Source: Thinopyrum elongatum | Taxonomy: Eukaryota; Streptophyta; Magnoliopsida; Poales; Poaceae | Assembly (NCBI GenBank): GCA_011799875.1 | Contig: CM022299.1 | Location: forward strand, 216,999,018 to 217,063,017 | Length of the DNA stretch: 64,000 nucleotides | Direction of reading: 5' to 3' | Shown: positions 33,490-46,218 of the stretch, in pieces | Position numbering within the stretch: position 1 is the stretch's first letter | How the letters are laid out: every line of letters begins with the position of its first letter | The notes under the pieces: model-generated | Told to the model about the DNA's origin: nothing | The model's input: only the letters and a program-made list of their open reading frames with translations | Databases searched by the model: none | Translations under genes and position numbers: made by a program

Positions 33490-34975
33490 ACTTGTTATTG
33501 ATGTGTACCTTACTAGTGTTCGTAATAGCACCTGGGTATTCGATACCGATTCAGTTTCTAAGATTAGTAACTTGAAACAGGAGTTGCAGAGACTAGTTAA
33601 AAGCGAGGTGACGATGTGTGTTGGAAGTGATTCCAAGGTTGATATGATCACCATCACACACTCCCTCTACCTTCGGGATTAGTGTTGAACCTAAATAAAT
33701 GTTATTTGGTGTTTGCGTTGAGCATGAATATGATTAGATCATGTTTATTGCAATACAGTTATTCATTTAAGTTAGAGAATAATTGTTGTTCTGTTTACAT
33801 GAATAAAACCTTCTATGGTCATACACCCAATGTGAATGGTTTATTGAATCTCGATCGTAGTGATACACATATTCATAATATTGATGCCAAAAGATGCAAA
33901 GTTGATAATGATAGTGCAACATACTTGTGGCACTGCCGTTTAGGTCATATCGGTGTAAAGCGCATGAAGAAACTCCATGCAGATGGACTTTTGGAATCAC
34001 TTGATTATGAATCATTTGATACTTGCGAACCATGCCTCATGGGCAAGATGACTAAAACTCCGTTCTCCGGAACAATGGAGCAAGCTAATGACTTATTGGA
34101 AATAATATATACCAATGTATGTGGTCCGATGAGTGTTGAAGCACGCGGTGGGTATCGTTATTTTCTGACCTTCACAGATGATTTGAGTAGGTATGGGTAT
34201 ATCTACTTGATGAAACATAAGTCTGAGACATTTGAAAAGTTCAAACAATTTCAGAGCAAAGTAGAGAATCATCGTAACAAGAAAATAAAGTTTCTACGAT
34301 CTGATCACGAAGGCGAATATTTGAGTTACGAGTTTGGCCTTCATTTAAAACAATGTGGAATTGTTTCACAACTCACGCCACCTGGGACACCACAGCGTAA
34401 TGGTGTGCCCGAACATCGTAACCGTACTTTATTGGATATGGTGCGATCTATGATGTCTCTTACCGATTTACCACTATCATTTTGGGTTTATGCATTAGAG
34501 ACAGACGCATTCACGTTAAATAGGGCAACGTCTAAATCCGTTGAGATGACACTGTATGAACTTTGGTTTGGCAAGAAACCTAACTGTCGTTTCTTAAAGT
34601 TTGGGGTTGCACTTATGTCAAAAGGCTTCAGCCTGATAAGCTCGAACCCAAATCGGAGAAGTGCATCTTCATAGGATACCCTAAGGAAACAATTGGGTAC
34701 ACCTTCTACCACAGATCCGAAGGCAAGACCTTTGTTGCTAGGAATGGATCCTTTCTAGAGAAGGAGTTTCTCTCGAAAGAAGTGAGTGAGAGGAAAGTAG
34801 AACTTGATGAGGTAATTGTACCTTCTCTTGAATTTGAAAGTAGCACATCAGAGAAATACGTTCCCGTGATGCCTACACCAACTAGAGAGGAAGCTAATGA
34901 TGATGATCATGAAACTTCAGATCAAGTTACTAGTGGACCTCGTAGGTCGAACAAAGCACGTTCCACACTAGAGTA
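33490..34975 (+). pseudogene. pol: Protease and integrase of BARE-like Copia element
   Basis: A protease remnant WVFDTDS (near 33,535) has D-T-D where D-S/T-G is expected. The intact frame 33,682-34,674 (330 residues) is the integrase. It has the zinc-binding HxxxxH-CxxC pattern (WHCRLGHIG, CEPCLMGK) and the core with TNVCGP (near 34,115), RSDHEGEY (near 34,300) and NGVPEHRNRTLLDMVRSM. The first catalytic aspartate is asparagine here (TDVCGP is usual), so it is probably inactive even where open. After 34,674 the reading shifts and continues in pieces (ERKVELDEVIVPS; GPRRSNKARS). Confidence 0.88.
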
Positions 34976-36230
34976 GTATGGTAATCCTGTCCTGGAAGTC
35001 ATGTTACTAGACCATGGCAAACCTACGAATTATGAAGAAGCTATGATGAGCCCAGATTCCGATAAATGGCTTGAGGCCATGAAATCTGAGATAGGATCCA
35101 TGTATGAGAACAAAGTGTGGACTTTGGTGGACTTGCCCGATGATCGGCAAGCCATTGAGAATAAATGGATCTTCAAGAAGAAGACTAACGCTGATGGTAA
35201 TGTTACTATCTACAAAGCTTGACTTTTTGCAAAAAGGTTTTTGACAAGTTCAAGGGGTTGAGTACGATGAGAATTTCTCACCCATAGCGATGCTTAAGTC
35301 TGTCCGAATCATGTTAGCAATTGCCGCATTTTATGAAATCTGGCAAATGGATGTCAAAAAATGCATTCCTGAATGGATATTAAAGAAGAGTTGTATATGA
35401 TGCAACCAGAAGTTTTTGTCGATCCTAAAGGTCCTAACAAAGTGTGCAAGCTCCAGCGATCCATCTATGGACTTGTGCAAGCATCTCAGAGTAGGAATTT
35501 ATGCTTCGATGAGGTGATCAAAGCATATGGTTTTATACGGACTTATGGTGAAGCCTGTATTTACAAGAAAGTGAGTGGGAGCTCTGTAGCATTTCTGATA
35601 TTATATGTGGATGACATATTATTGATTGGAAATGATATAGAATTGCTGAATAGCATAAAAAGGATACTTGAACAAGAATTTTTCAATGAAAGACCTTGGT
35701 GAAGCTACTTATATATTGGGCATCAAGATCTATAGGGATAGATCGAGACGCTTAATAGGACTTTCACAAAGCACATACCTTGACAAGATTTTGAAGAAGT
35801 TCAAAATGGATCAGTCAAAGAAAGGGTTCTTACCTGTGTTGCAAGATGTGAAGTTGAGTAAGACTCAAAAACCCGACCACGTCAGAAGATAGAGAGAGAA
35901 TGAAAGTCATTCCCTATGCCTCAGCCATTGGTTCTGTAAAGTATGCCATGCTGTGTACCAAACCTGTTGTGTACCTTGCCATGAGTTTGGCAAGGGGGTA
36001 CAATAGTGATCCAGGAGTAGATCACTGGACAGCGGTCAAAATTATCCTTAGTTACCTAAGAGGACTAAGGAGATATTTCTCGATTATGGAGGTAATAAAG
36101 GGTTCGTCATAAAGGGTTACGTCGATGCAAGCTTTGACGCTGATTCGGAAGACTCTGAGTCTCAATCTGGATACATATTGAAAGTGGGAGCAATTAGCTA
36201 GAGTAGCTCCATACAGTGCTTTGTAGACAT
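34976..36230 (+). pseudogene. pol: Reverse transcriptase and RNase H of BARE-like Copia element
   Basis: The start block WLEAMKSEIGSMYENKVWTLVDLP is at about 35,065-35,145, then ENKWIFKKK. A TGA (35,220-35,222) and frame changes follow. RSIYGLVQASQS and the active-site YVDDILLIGND (near 35,605-35,640) are intact. FSMKDLGEATYILGIKI is in another frame. RNase H begins around 35,915 (PYASAIGSVKYAM) and fades into stops before 36,230; its C-terminal part is deleted or unrecognisable. Roughly 230 bp of untranslated sequence with two GGGTGTT-type repeats precede the 3' LTR. Confidence 0.88.
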
Positions 36231-36456
36231 AGAAATTTGCAAAAATACATACGGATCTGAATGTGACAAACCCGTTGACTAAACTTCTCTCGCAAGCAAA
36301 ATATGATCACTCCTTAATACTCTTTGGGTGTTAATCACATGGCGATGTGAACTAGATTACTAACTCTAGTAAACTCTTTGGGTGTTGGTCACGTGGCGAT
36401 GTGAACTATGGGTGTTAAATCACATGGTGATGTGAACTAGATTATTGACTCTAGAG

Positions 36457-36468
36457 CAAGTGGGAGAC
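36457..36468 (+). other. Polypurine tract of BARE-like element
   Basis: GCAAGTGGGAGAC-like purine run directly before the 3' LTR; this tract is typical of the BARE group. Confidence 0.8.
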
Positions 36469-38256
36469 TGAAGGAAATATGCCCTAGAGGCAATAATAAG
36501 GATGTTATTTTATATTATATTTCCTTATTCATGATAAAGATTTATTATTCATGCTAGAATTGTATTGATCGGAAACTTAAATACATGTGTGAATACATAA
36601 ACAAATACCGTGTCCCTAGTAAGCCTCTACTAGACTAGCTCATTGATCAAAGATGATTAAGGTTTCCTAACCATAGACATGTGTTGTCATTTGATAACGG
36701 GATCACATCATTAGGAGAATGATGTGATGGACAAGACCCATCAGTTAGCTTAGCATAATGATCGTTCAGTTTATTGCTATTGCTTTCTTCATGTCAAATA
36801 CATATTCCTTCGACTATGAGATTATGCAACTCCCGGATACCGGAGGAATACCTTGTGTGCTATCAAACATCACAACGTAACTGGGTGATCATAAAGATCT
36901 CTACAAGTATCTCCGAAGGTGTTTGTTGAGTTGACATAGATCAAGATTAAGATTTGTCACTCCGAGTATCGAAGAGGTATCTCTGGGCCCTCTCGGTAAT
37001 ACACATCATAAGCTTGCAAGAAAATGACTAAGGAGTTAGTCACGAGGTGATGTATTAAGGAATGAGTAAAGAGAGTTGCCAGTAACGAGATTGAACTAGG
37101 TATGAAGATACCGATGATCAAATCTCGGGCAAGTAACATACCGATGGACAAAGGGAGTTACGTATGTTGTCATAACGGTTCGATCGATAAAGATCTTTGT
37201 AGAATATGTAGGTGCCAATATGGGCATCCAGGTTCCGCTATTGGTTATTGACCAGAGAGGTGTCTCGGTCATGTCTACATAGTTCTTGAACCCATAGGGT
37301 CCGCACGCTTAATGTTGGTTGATGATATAGTGTTATATGAGTTATATGTTTTGGTGACCGAATGTTGTTCGGAGTCCCGGATGAGATCACGGACATGACA
37401 AGGAGTCTCGAAATGACCAGGAGGTAAAGATTGATATATAGGACGATGGTATTTGGACACCGGAAGTGTTTCGGGACGTACCGGGAAGGAATCGGGTCAC
37501 CGGAAGGGGTTCCGGGCACCCCTCGGCAAGTTATGGGCCTTATGGGCCAAAGGAGTGGACAGACCAGCCCACAAGGGGTCTGGTGTGCCCCCTCCCTTGT
37601 TTGGCCAGCCCTAGGGAAGTAAAAGGGGAGGGCTAGCCCCTCCTGCCTTTCCCTCTCATGGGAGAAAGGAAAAAGGGGGGCGCCACCCTCCCCTGCCTTT
37701 CCCCGCACTCCAAATAAGGAAAGAGGGGGGCGCGGCTTGGGAGGGACCCCAAGTAGGATTCCTCCTAATTAGGCACCTCCTTTGGCTGCTCCTCCCTCCC
37801 TCCCACCTATATATATATATATATATGTGGGAGGGGGCACCTAGCACACCCCAGACAATTGCTTAGCCGTGTGCGGCACCCCCCTACACCGTTTACACCC
37901 CCGGTCATATTTTCGTAGTGCTTAGGCGAAGCCCTGTGGAGATCACTTCACCATCTCCGTCACCATGCCGTCGTGCTGACGGAACTCATCTACTACCTCG
38001 ATGTCTTGCTAGATCAAAAAGGCGAGGGACGTCACCGAGCTGAAAGTGTGCAGAACGCGGAGGTGTCGTGCGTTCGGTACTTGATCGGTTGAAGCGTGAA
38101 GAAGTTCGACTACATCAACCGCGTTGTGAAATGCTTCCACTTACGGTCTACGAGGGTACATAGACACACTCTCCCTCTTGTTTCTATGCATCTCCATGGA
38201 TAGATCATTGCGTGTGCGTAGAATTTTTTTTGTTTTCCATGCAACGTTTCCCAACA
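36469..38256 (+). repeat. 3' LTR of BARE-like element
   Basis: It matches the 5' LTR throughout. The TATA region has expanded to about ten TA repeats (37,808-37,827), against fewer in the 5' LTR. Confidence 0.95.
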
Positions 38257-38261
38257 GTTCT

Positions 38262-38646
38262 TACTTAAACAAACCTCCCACTTATGATTAACCCCCTCGC
38301 AAACATGCGCAACTACGAGAAAAGTATTAAGATAAAATCTAACCATAACATTAAACAGGATCCAAATCGGTCCCTTACGAAGTAGCACATAAACTAGGGT
38401 TTAAGCTTTTGTCACTCTAGCAACCCATCATCTAATAACTACTCCACAATGCATTACCTTAGGCCCAAATATGGTGAAGTGCCATGTAGTCGACGTTCAC
38501 ATGACACCACTAAGGGAATCACGACATACATATCATCAAAATATTGAACACATATCAAGTTCACATGATTACTTGCAACATGACTTCTCCCGTTACCTCA
38601 AGAACAAAAGTAACTACTCACAAATGATAATCATGCTCAAGATCAG
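38262..38646 (-). repeat. Split Gypsy LTR, piece 3 of 4
   Basis: It resumes with TACTTAAACAAACC as in the sister copy near 62,690-62,825. It ends at ATCAG, the target of the large Gypsy insertion. Confidence 0.85.
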
Positions 38647-41600
38647 TGTCACACCCTGATTTTCATGCCACAACACTTAAGCTAATAAATCATGATAAAA
38701 TGTGGTTTTACAAAAACTTTTGAGTGTTTTCGACTTTGCTTTGATTGGATTTTTGTCTGCTGTTTGCAAGTGCTCTAAAGATCAAATAAATCCTCCAACT
38801 CTCATACTTCCTTCTCCTTGATCCAAAAACTTTGCCCAATGATCATGCCATGTGTATAGGATAGAATAGTATTTTCTTACAAAAATAATTTGGCCAAAAA
38901 GCATTTTTTCTAAATTAGGTTTTCCAAAAAACCCTGAGTTAGGGCTTGAACTACAAGTACTTAATTTAGGGTTTGAAAAATCTTTAAAAAAATTATATTT
39001 GAGTCCTATTAGATATAGGACTCCCAGAAACCACAAAAATATTATTTTAAAAGTTGTTTTAATATTTTATTTAAAGGCTTTTATTAAGGCCAGAAGTGGT
39101 CTTTAATAGGTTAAAATTATTTTAATGTTTCAGAAATATTTGAGAAAATTTAGGGAGACTCAGTGGACATGTATTGTCCATATATATGAGTTTCAACACA
39201 TGGTCATGACCAAAATATTGGTCATATGCCTCAAAAACCCTTTTTTGGATATTTCAAGCTTTTGAAATATTTACAAAGGAAATATTCTCCATTACCAAGA
39301 AATTCCACCATGTCACAAATGGCCTACTTGATGATCTTGACAAGTCTCATGTCATGGAGAACAGTATAACCCCATGAAAGCCTCTCAAAACCATTTCTGT
39401 CCTTTTTCAAGTATGAACAACTTAGCACTACCAAGCAGGTACAAATGATCTCAAAATTTGTACACATGCTTAGATGGCCTAATCATTCACCTAGGCCAAG
39501 TGGCACAAGTTGGAGAGTGTGATAACTTGATCAAAGTGCATTAAAACCCTTTCTGTCCAGAACCAAATTTGAACAACTCTACATTGTCAATTGTCTCCTT
39601 TTGATCTCAAATTTTGTGGACATGCTCTAATCCCCAAATTATGACACCACACCAAGTGGTGCATCAAGGAGAACAACTTAGCATGACCAAATCTAGCCAA
39701 AACAGATTCTGTCCATTTCTAGGGTTTACAAAAGTTGCATTGGACACTTTCTCTTTTTGGCCTAAAATTTAGTGGACACTGCTATTTTGTGGTGCCACTC
39801 ACTCCTGTTAAGTCTCATGACAAGAGAAGTCCATTTACTTGCCCAAACCTACATCAAACACCTTCTGGCAGAAACTTAAAATGCATGTTTTGGCCATTTC
39901 CACTAATCTCCTTGAGACCAAATTTTTACCATAGCCTCATGTGATACTCCTCTACCTCTTGCATCTTTCCCTGCCCGAGAAGCCATGATGAAGGGGGTGA
40001 AAATCTCTTTTTCCCTCTCTATACAGCACCATTTCCACTCTCTCTCAACCCCCTCTCTCTTACAGAGGCTCCCAGAGCATCCAATGCCATTTCCACTATG
40101 TTTACTCCTTCCTAGACCTCCCAGATGCAAGTGGCCACGCCCATGACGCAAAAGTCGCGTGGATACCGGCCAAAGTCGCGCTCTGGAGTGCCTGGCAGGG
40201 CGTTCGACCGTTGATACCGCAACCTCTGACCACCTCGAGCCTCCCCCTCGCGCCAGTCGAGGTGCCTCGATGTCCGTAACACGCCACCGTGCTGGCCCCT
40301 CCTTCCCCTCTCTCTCCTGCCCGTGCCGCGCGTGCCCAGAGCCACCCGAGCCCGCCAAGGCGCGTGCGAGCTCGTGGCTCCACCCGGAGCTCGCCCCGCT
40401 CTCTCTCTCCCTTCCTTGCACCCAGCACCATGCACACGAGCGCCGCAGACAGCCCCGAGCCTCCTCCTGTTGCCACCATGGCCATTTCCGCAGGCGCCGT
40501 AGGACGTGTCCATGGTGAGTCGAGGCCTCGCCATATAAAGCCGCCCCGGGCCTCCCTCTGGACCCCCTTTGCCCCCTCTCCCTACTAGAAGCCCCCTCGA
40601 CCCATCCAACCCCCTCCCCGAGCCCTCCGTCGCTCCCCATGGCCGGAGCCGAGCCGCCGGACTCCGCCCAAATTCGTGCCAACCCGAGCCCCTCCTCTCC
40701 ACCTCGTGGTCTCAGAACATCGCCGCCACCATCATGCATATCTCCCCCACTCCATTTCTTCCTCTCTGCGGCTACAACGCCATGCCCCAACCTCGCCGTC
40801 GCCTCCATCCACCGCGGGTGATGCACCGCTCGCATCTGACCGCCCCAGCAGTTGTGGCGCACCTCGGCGGGTGCGGCACGCTCTCCTGAATCCGTCGGTG
40901 TGCTGGGCATCGCCGGAGGTTGCCGGTACCACCGAAGAGAGCGCCGGCGCCGCTCAGCCTGGCCTCCCCTGCCTCTGCTCTGTTCGAGCGGGAGGTAGGA
41001 GACGGCCTGAGCGTCGGGCCCCGCTCGTCAGCGACCCGGTGGGCGGGCCCCCGCCCGTTTAAGTGGAGACGGACCGGGCGTAAACCTGCCTCCCCCAGGC
41101 GAAGGCGCACTCCGGGGAAGGCGCCTTCGACGTCGCCCTGTCGCCCGCATGGCCGAGCCGCTGGGCCGGCCCAGTTGCGCCTCGCCGCTAAATCCCGCCC
41201 AGTGCGCGCTGCCGCCGCTGGACTTTGGCCCATTAGGTATTTTCCTTTTTATTTTTCAGCAGATTCAAACTTTTCCAGAGAGCTCATTTCTAGTCCAGAT
41301 TTGATGATTCAAATTTCCAGTGACTCCATAAATCAGTGTCTATTTAATGAGCATAGTGAACATTTTTACTCTGCCTAGTTTCCCCTGGATCTAATAAATA
41401 GGTCATTTATACTCCTAAACCAGCTTCAAAGATCCATAGAATATTCATTTGAACTCCAAATCCAGTGAAACAAATTTCTAAGTGTTGCTAAAATCATGCC
41501 TGAATTAATGGGTACTTTTACTCATTTTTCTAAAAAGGCATTCTGTGGACAACTTGCAGATCCATTAAATCCATTGATTCCATCATATTGAAATGTTCAG

Positions 41601-43266
41601 AATTACCCACTGATCCAATCCCAATGAAACCACTCTGGTTATTTTTCATATAACCAGAGATGTCCTAAAAAAACTCAAAATTATATTTTTAGAGCACTTT
41701 TATTTTTGCCTTGTTGTGTTGCTTACTGTGATTGTTTCTGATGTTAGTTGGCGAAGTAGACGGAATACTCGGAGATGGACCAGAAGGATTGAAGACCTTG
41801 CGAAGCCAGGCAAGCAGCCCTTTGACCATGATTCACCCCTCTTGTTCATCGATAAATTTTTCGTATGCATGACGATGTTGTTGAATATGAGCTTGATATA
41901 ATCGTTGCTTTGATGCATGCCCATTGGTACTTACATGTTCGTAGCTCTAACTTGTGCTAGAGATGCGATGAAAAATACTTTATATTGATGCATGATGGTT
42001 GCATCTATGCCATGATCATCTCTTGGTTACAATCCTTTGAAAACGCCATCGGGTGCCCCTAATGCCCGTGGGTAATGTTGAACTAGGTCACCACTTGATG
42101 AAGAAGTGGTGCACCGAAGCAAGTGAATATGTGTTGTTTATAGAGATGGATTAGATTTAAGATTTGTTGACCGTCCCAACCCTACATGCGCAACCACTCT
42201 ACCCTTATATGGGAAAGAGCATTATTGATTACCTAGTTCGTGCTAACATGGATGCCCGCATTACTAGTGATGGGAGTGGCGTGGTCACTCTCGGGACGGG
42301 GTCGTACTAGGTAGGGCGGCCATGACTGTTTTTACAGGGCACCGGACACACCGTTGGTACCCCGTGCTTGTGATATGTGATGAATATGGGAGCGTGGATC
42401 CACAAAAAAATTATTATTATGTGACAATGTTTGGCATGGGGGCTGCTACCAATCGAGTGGACTCCTTGTTAGTCACAGCTAGGGAAAGGTAGTGATCGGG
42501 TGCTTCCCCCGAGTACTTGAGGTACTGCGGGACCGTGGATGACACAAAAGCTTCCCGGATCTTGTGGGTAAAGTGTGCAACCTCTGCAGAGTGTCAAACT
42601 ATTTGAATAGACATGTCCACGGTCAAGGATAGTTGGGTGGTGCTGCTTAGACTATGTCCACATGTTTCTGAAAAACAACACGGTTTGGTAATATTGTTGA
42701 TATGATTCGTGAGGAAGTCATGATGAGCTTGAGCATGAGTTGTTCATAAATCTTTCTCGATGTTGATGTCTGTAACCCCCTGATACCTATTGGAGGCACA
42801 TTCATGATTCCAGTAAGTGTTGATCATACTTGCATGAGAAAAACTAGCTTTACGCAAAAATGCCAATTTAGTAGTAGAGCCTTGCATAATTATTCTGTTA
42901 TCACTCTTGGGTTGCTTGCAAGTACATTCAAAGTACTCATTGGCTTGCCACTGGTTATTTTATTGGCCAGGCATGAATGAACAGGATATAATGAAGAATT
43001 CCTTGGTGATGAACATGTGAGCTAGGACGCTTCCCAGTCAGAATGCATGTAGGGTTAAGGCAGATGGCATGGTTTCAGGCTATCGTTGAAGATTTCCGCT
43101 GTAAATTTATGAAGACTTGGCCATAAAGGTCATATTTGAGTAAAATGGTATGTACTGGATATAAGACTCTTGTTATTTAGTTTCTGTGTGTTCAGTGAGC
43201 ATTGATCTCTGGGATCACTGTACACGGGCATTCGGTGATCACGACTTATGAGTCGGGGTCCCCACA
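38647..43266 (+). repeat. 5' LTR (4620 bp) of the large Gypsy element
   Basis: An AT-rich first part, a GC-rich block (about 40,130-41,230) with TATA box TATAAA at 40,534-40,539, then a long AT-rich 3' part. It matches 48,389-48,650 and 55,768-60,143 in order. It contains the unoccupied LINE target near 38,893-38,908. Confidence 0.93.
40534..40539 (+). promoter_or_regulatory. TATA box in 4.6 kb LTR
   Basis: CATATAAAG is followed by a GC/pyrimidine-rich leader. The 3' LTR has TATAAA at 57,414-57,419 in the same context. Confidence 0.65.
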
Positions 43267-43270
43267 GAGC

Positions 43271-43283
43271 TGGTATCAGAGCC
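43271..43283 (+). other. Primer binding site of the large Gypsy element
   Basis: TGGTATCAGAGCC four bases after the 5' LTR, the initiator Met-tRNA type. Confidence 0.92.
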
Positions 43284-43919
43284 ATCCTGACTGTAGGAAG
43301 CCTTAGTTAACATGGTCGTTAGTTAGGATAAAACCATTTTCAAAACTATCGTTATTTTCAAAACTTACCTATACTTCCCTCCTTTTCTGAGTTTTTCCAA
43401 ACCCATTGCACCTAAGATTGTTTTTCTCCTTATTGATCTTTCCTCTTCAAAACTTCTTGTAAATGGCCACTAAACCCGAAGACCTCCTGACCACCAGATT
43501 TCCCGTACTCCTCTAGAAGTGCAAGTTTCACCAAGCCCCACTGTCACCTACCATGAGCACTGGATCAACGAACCCAAGACGGAGTACCATATGGAATTAG
43601 TCATGAAGGCAAATGACTCCCCAACAAGTTGGTTCTTCAGGTGACCTGGAGGACAACACTGGTTCTTGCCGTCAAGACAGTAACACCAATTGACGGTAAG
43701 GGATTACCGTAGGCTCTTCACCACACCACTGGCAAAGTCACACCGTGTTGAGATCCTCCAATCCCCCACTCCCTCTAGAGACGAAGAAGCTCAGAAGGGT
43801 GATGATGAGGAGAAGGACCCAGAAGAGCTAGAACACGCGGCCGAGCACTCCACCCATAGGCACCGTTCGAGACTAGGGTATGCCAGTCCGTAACCCCTAG
43901 GGTAGGATAGGTCATGTGA
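43284..43919 (+). pseudogene. Remnant 5' coding region of the large Gypsy element
   Basis: An ATG at 43,463 opens only a short frame (MATKPEDLL). Other pieces read YHEHWINEPKTEYHMEL and a charged, Glu-rich stretch (43,780-43,870). No gag domain can be recognised. By position it may be the counterpart of the pre-gag ORF at 11,765-12,601, but I see no convincing sequence match. The solo LTR interrupts it at 43,925. Confidence 0.4.
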
Positions 43920-43924
43920 CCCTC

Positions 43925-45521
43925 TGCTACTTCTTGAGCTTGCGTTGGTTTTTCCCTTAAAGAGGAAAGGGTGATGTAGCAAAGTAGAGTAAGTATTTCC
44001 CTTAGCTTTTGAGAACCAAGGTATCAATCCAGTAGGAGACAACGCTCAAGTCACCGAATACCTGCACAAACAAACACCAACCTTGCACCCAACGTGATAA
44101 AGGGGTTGTCAATCCCTTAATGGTTATTTGCAACGTGAGATCTGATAAAGATGATAAACGGTAAAGTAATATTTTTGGTATTTTTGGTTTATGGAATGGA
44201 AAGTAAAGATTGCAAAGTAAAAGAAATAGGAAACGGAAATTGTAGATCGGAAACTTATATGATGGAAAATAGACCCGGGGGCCATAGGTTTCACTAGAGG
44301 CTTCTCTCAAGATAGAAATTATTACAGTGGGTGAACAAATTACTGCCGAGCAATTGATAGAAAAATGCAAAGTTATGAAGATATCTAAGGCAATGATCAT
44401 GAATATAGGCATCACGTCCGTGTCAAGTAGACCGAAACAATTCTGCATCTACTACTATTACTCCACACATCGACCGACTCCTTCCTGCATCTAGAGTATT
44501 AAGTTCATAAGAACAGAGTAACACATTAAGTAAGATGACATGATGTAGCGGGATAAACTCAAGCACTATGATGAAAACCCCATCTTTTTATCCTCGATTG
44601 CAACAATACAATATGTGCCTTGCTGCCCCTACTGTCACTGGGAAAGGACACCGCAAGATTGAACCCAAAGCTAAGCACTTCTCCCATTGCAAGAAAAACC
44701 AATCTAGTTGGCCAAACCAAATCGATAGTTCAAAGAGACTTGCAAAGATATCAAATCATGCATATAAGAATTCAGAGAAGATTCAAATAATATTCATAGA
44801 TAAGCTGATCATAAATCCACAATTCATCGGATCTCGGCAAACACACCGCAAAAGAGTATTACATCGAATAGATCTCCAAGAACATCGAGGAGAACTTTGT
44901 GTTGAGAATCAAAGAGAGAGAAGAAGCCATCTAGCTACTAGCTATGGATCTGTAGGTCTGAAGTAAACTACTCACGCTTCATCGGAGAGGCAATAGTGTT
45001 GATGTAGAAGCCCTCCATGATCGAATCCCCCTCTGGCAGGACGCCGAAAAAGGCCCCAAGATGGGATCTCATGGGTACAGAAGGTTGCGGCGGTGGAAAA
45101 GTGGTTTTGTTGCCCCCCTGGATGTTTTTGGGGTATAAGAGTATATATAGGCGAAAGATCTAGGTCAGAGGCGCTACGAGGGGCCCACAAGGTCGAGGGG
45201 AGCGCCCTACCCCCCTGGGCGCGCCCTCCGCCCTTGTGGCCGCCTCGCGGCTCTTCCTACTTGCACTCCAAGTCTCCTAGGTGTCTTCTGGTCCAAGAAA
45301 AATCATCGCAAAAGTTTTATTCCGTTTGGACTCCGTTTGGTATTCCTTTTCTGCAAAACTCTAAAACAAGGAAAAAAACAGAAACTGGCACTGGGCTCTA
45401 GGTTAATAGGTTAGTCCCAAAAATCATATAAAATAGCATATTAATGCATATAAAACATCCAAAACAGATAATATAATAGCATGGAACAATCAAAAATTAT
45501 AGATACGTTGGAGACGTATCA
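43925..45521 (-). mobile_element. Solo LTR (1597 bp), minus copy
   Basis: On the minus strand it begins TGATACGTCTCCAACGTATC and ends AAGAAGTAGCA. Perfect CCCTC duplications flank it (43,920-43,924 and 45,522-45,526). It is the same family as 27,845-29,440, in opposite orientation. A TATATATACTC promoter element lies near 45,140 on the minus strand. TG..CA ends plus a 5 bp duplication and no internal region mark a solo LTR. Confidence 0.88.
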
Positions 45522-45526
45522 CCCTC

Positions 45527-46218
45527 ATGCAAAGTCGAGTCCTTGTGATGGCTTAGAGGAAAATATGCTTTGGTTGTGTTTGCTTTTGAGTGCATTTTGA
45601 TGGAACTCATACTTTCCCTCTCGAGACTTGAGTACGACTACATCACCTAATTGGTTTTTAACAATGTGTTTGGCCCTTGCTTAAATTAAACTTGTATAGT
45701 ACCAACCCCCTTACTAGGCACCCCCATCCACCTTGTTTTCCCTTTCGTGCGCCCCAATCTTGAGCCCTTGACCGCCCCGCAAGGATGTCGGTCGTGACTG
45801 CACTAACATCGCTAACCGACAAGGAACCAGAACTTCTGCCTAGGAAGAAGTCAGCCAGGACTAGGCCCAGAGTCAAGCTCCACCATCACCTCTTCCAGGC
45901 GAATGCGATCATAACTCAGCTTCCCCGAGCCTCCAAGAGGAGCGCCAAGCCAACACTGTAATCCTTACCAGATGATTGCTCAAGACGTCGCCAACAGCTT
46001 GCAGCAAGCAAGAAGATGATGAGGATCGTTCCATCTGGCGGAGTTCAAGGAGCGTGCATCTCCAGCCTTCAATAAGGCTACTAACCCCTAGGTCGGAGTA
46101 GCTCCTTGTAGACCCCGTTTTCTTAAGATCATGAGGTTGAACATGGTCTTAGGAATGAGTTGGCTCGTCAAGCACCATGGCTCCCTAGACAGTGCCAACC
46201 ATACTAACACCCTGACCT
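45527..46218 (+). other. Decayed internal sequence of the large Gypsy element
   Basis: No recognisable domain. Gag and protease would be expected here, but only short stop-filled frames are present, so they have been deleted or mutated beyond recognition. Confidence 0.5.

Larger units (their letters stand above)
29615..38256 (+). mobile_element. Full-length Copia element, BARE/WIS/Angela-like, 8.6 kb
   Basis: LTRs of 1791 and 1788 bp begin TGAAGGAAATATGCCCTAGA and end CCCAACA. The opening is characteristic of the BARE-1/WIS/Angela group, although the first bases differ (usually TGTTGG). The GTTCT duplication flanks it at 29,610-29,614 and 38,257-38,261. Total length fits the family. The internal region has a primer site, gag, protease, integrase, reverse transcriptase and RNase H remnants in Copia order, all broken. 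It sits in the split Gypsy LTR; the sister copy (about 62,685) shows the undisturbed site. Confidence 0.95.

Noticed and set aside
39903..40910. 335-residue minus-strand open frame in the GC-rich block of the 4.6 kb LTR
   Set aside because: Composition is low-complexity (Gly/Arg/Ala), there is no domain, and the 3' LTR copy breaks it. The GC content explains the length.
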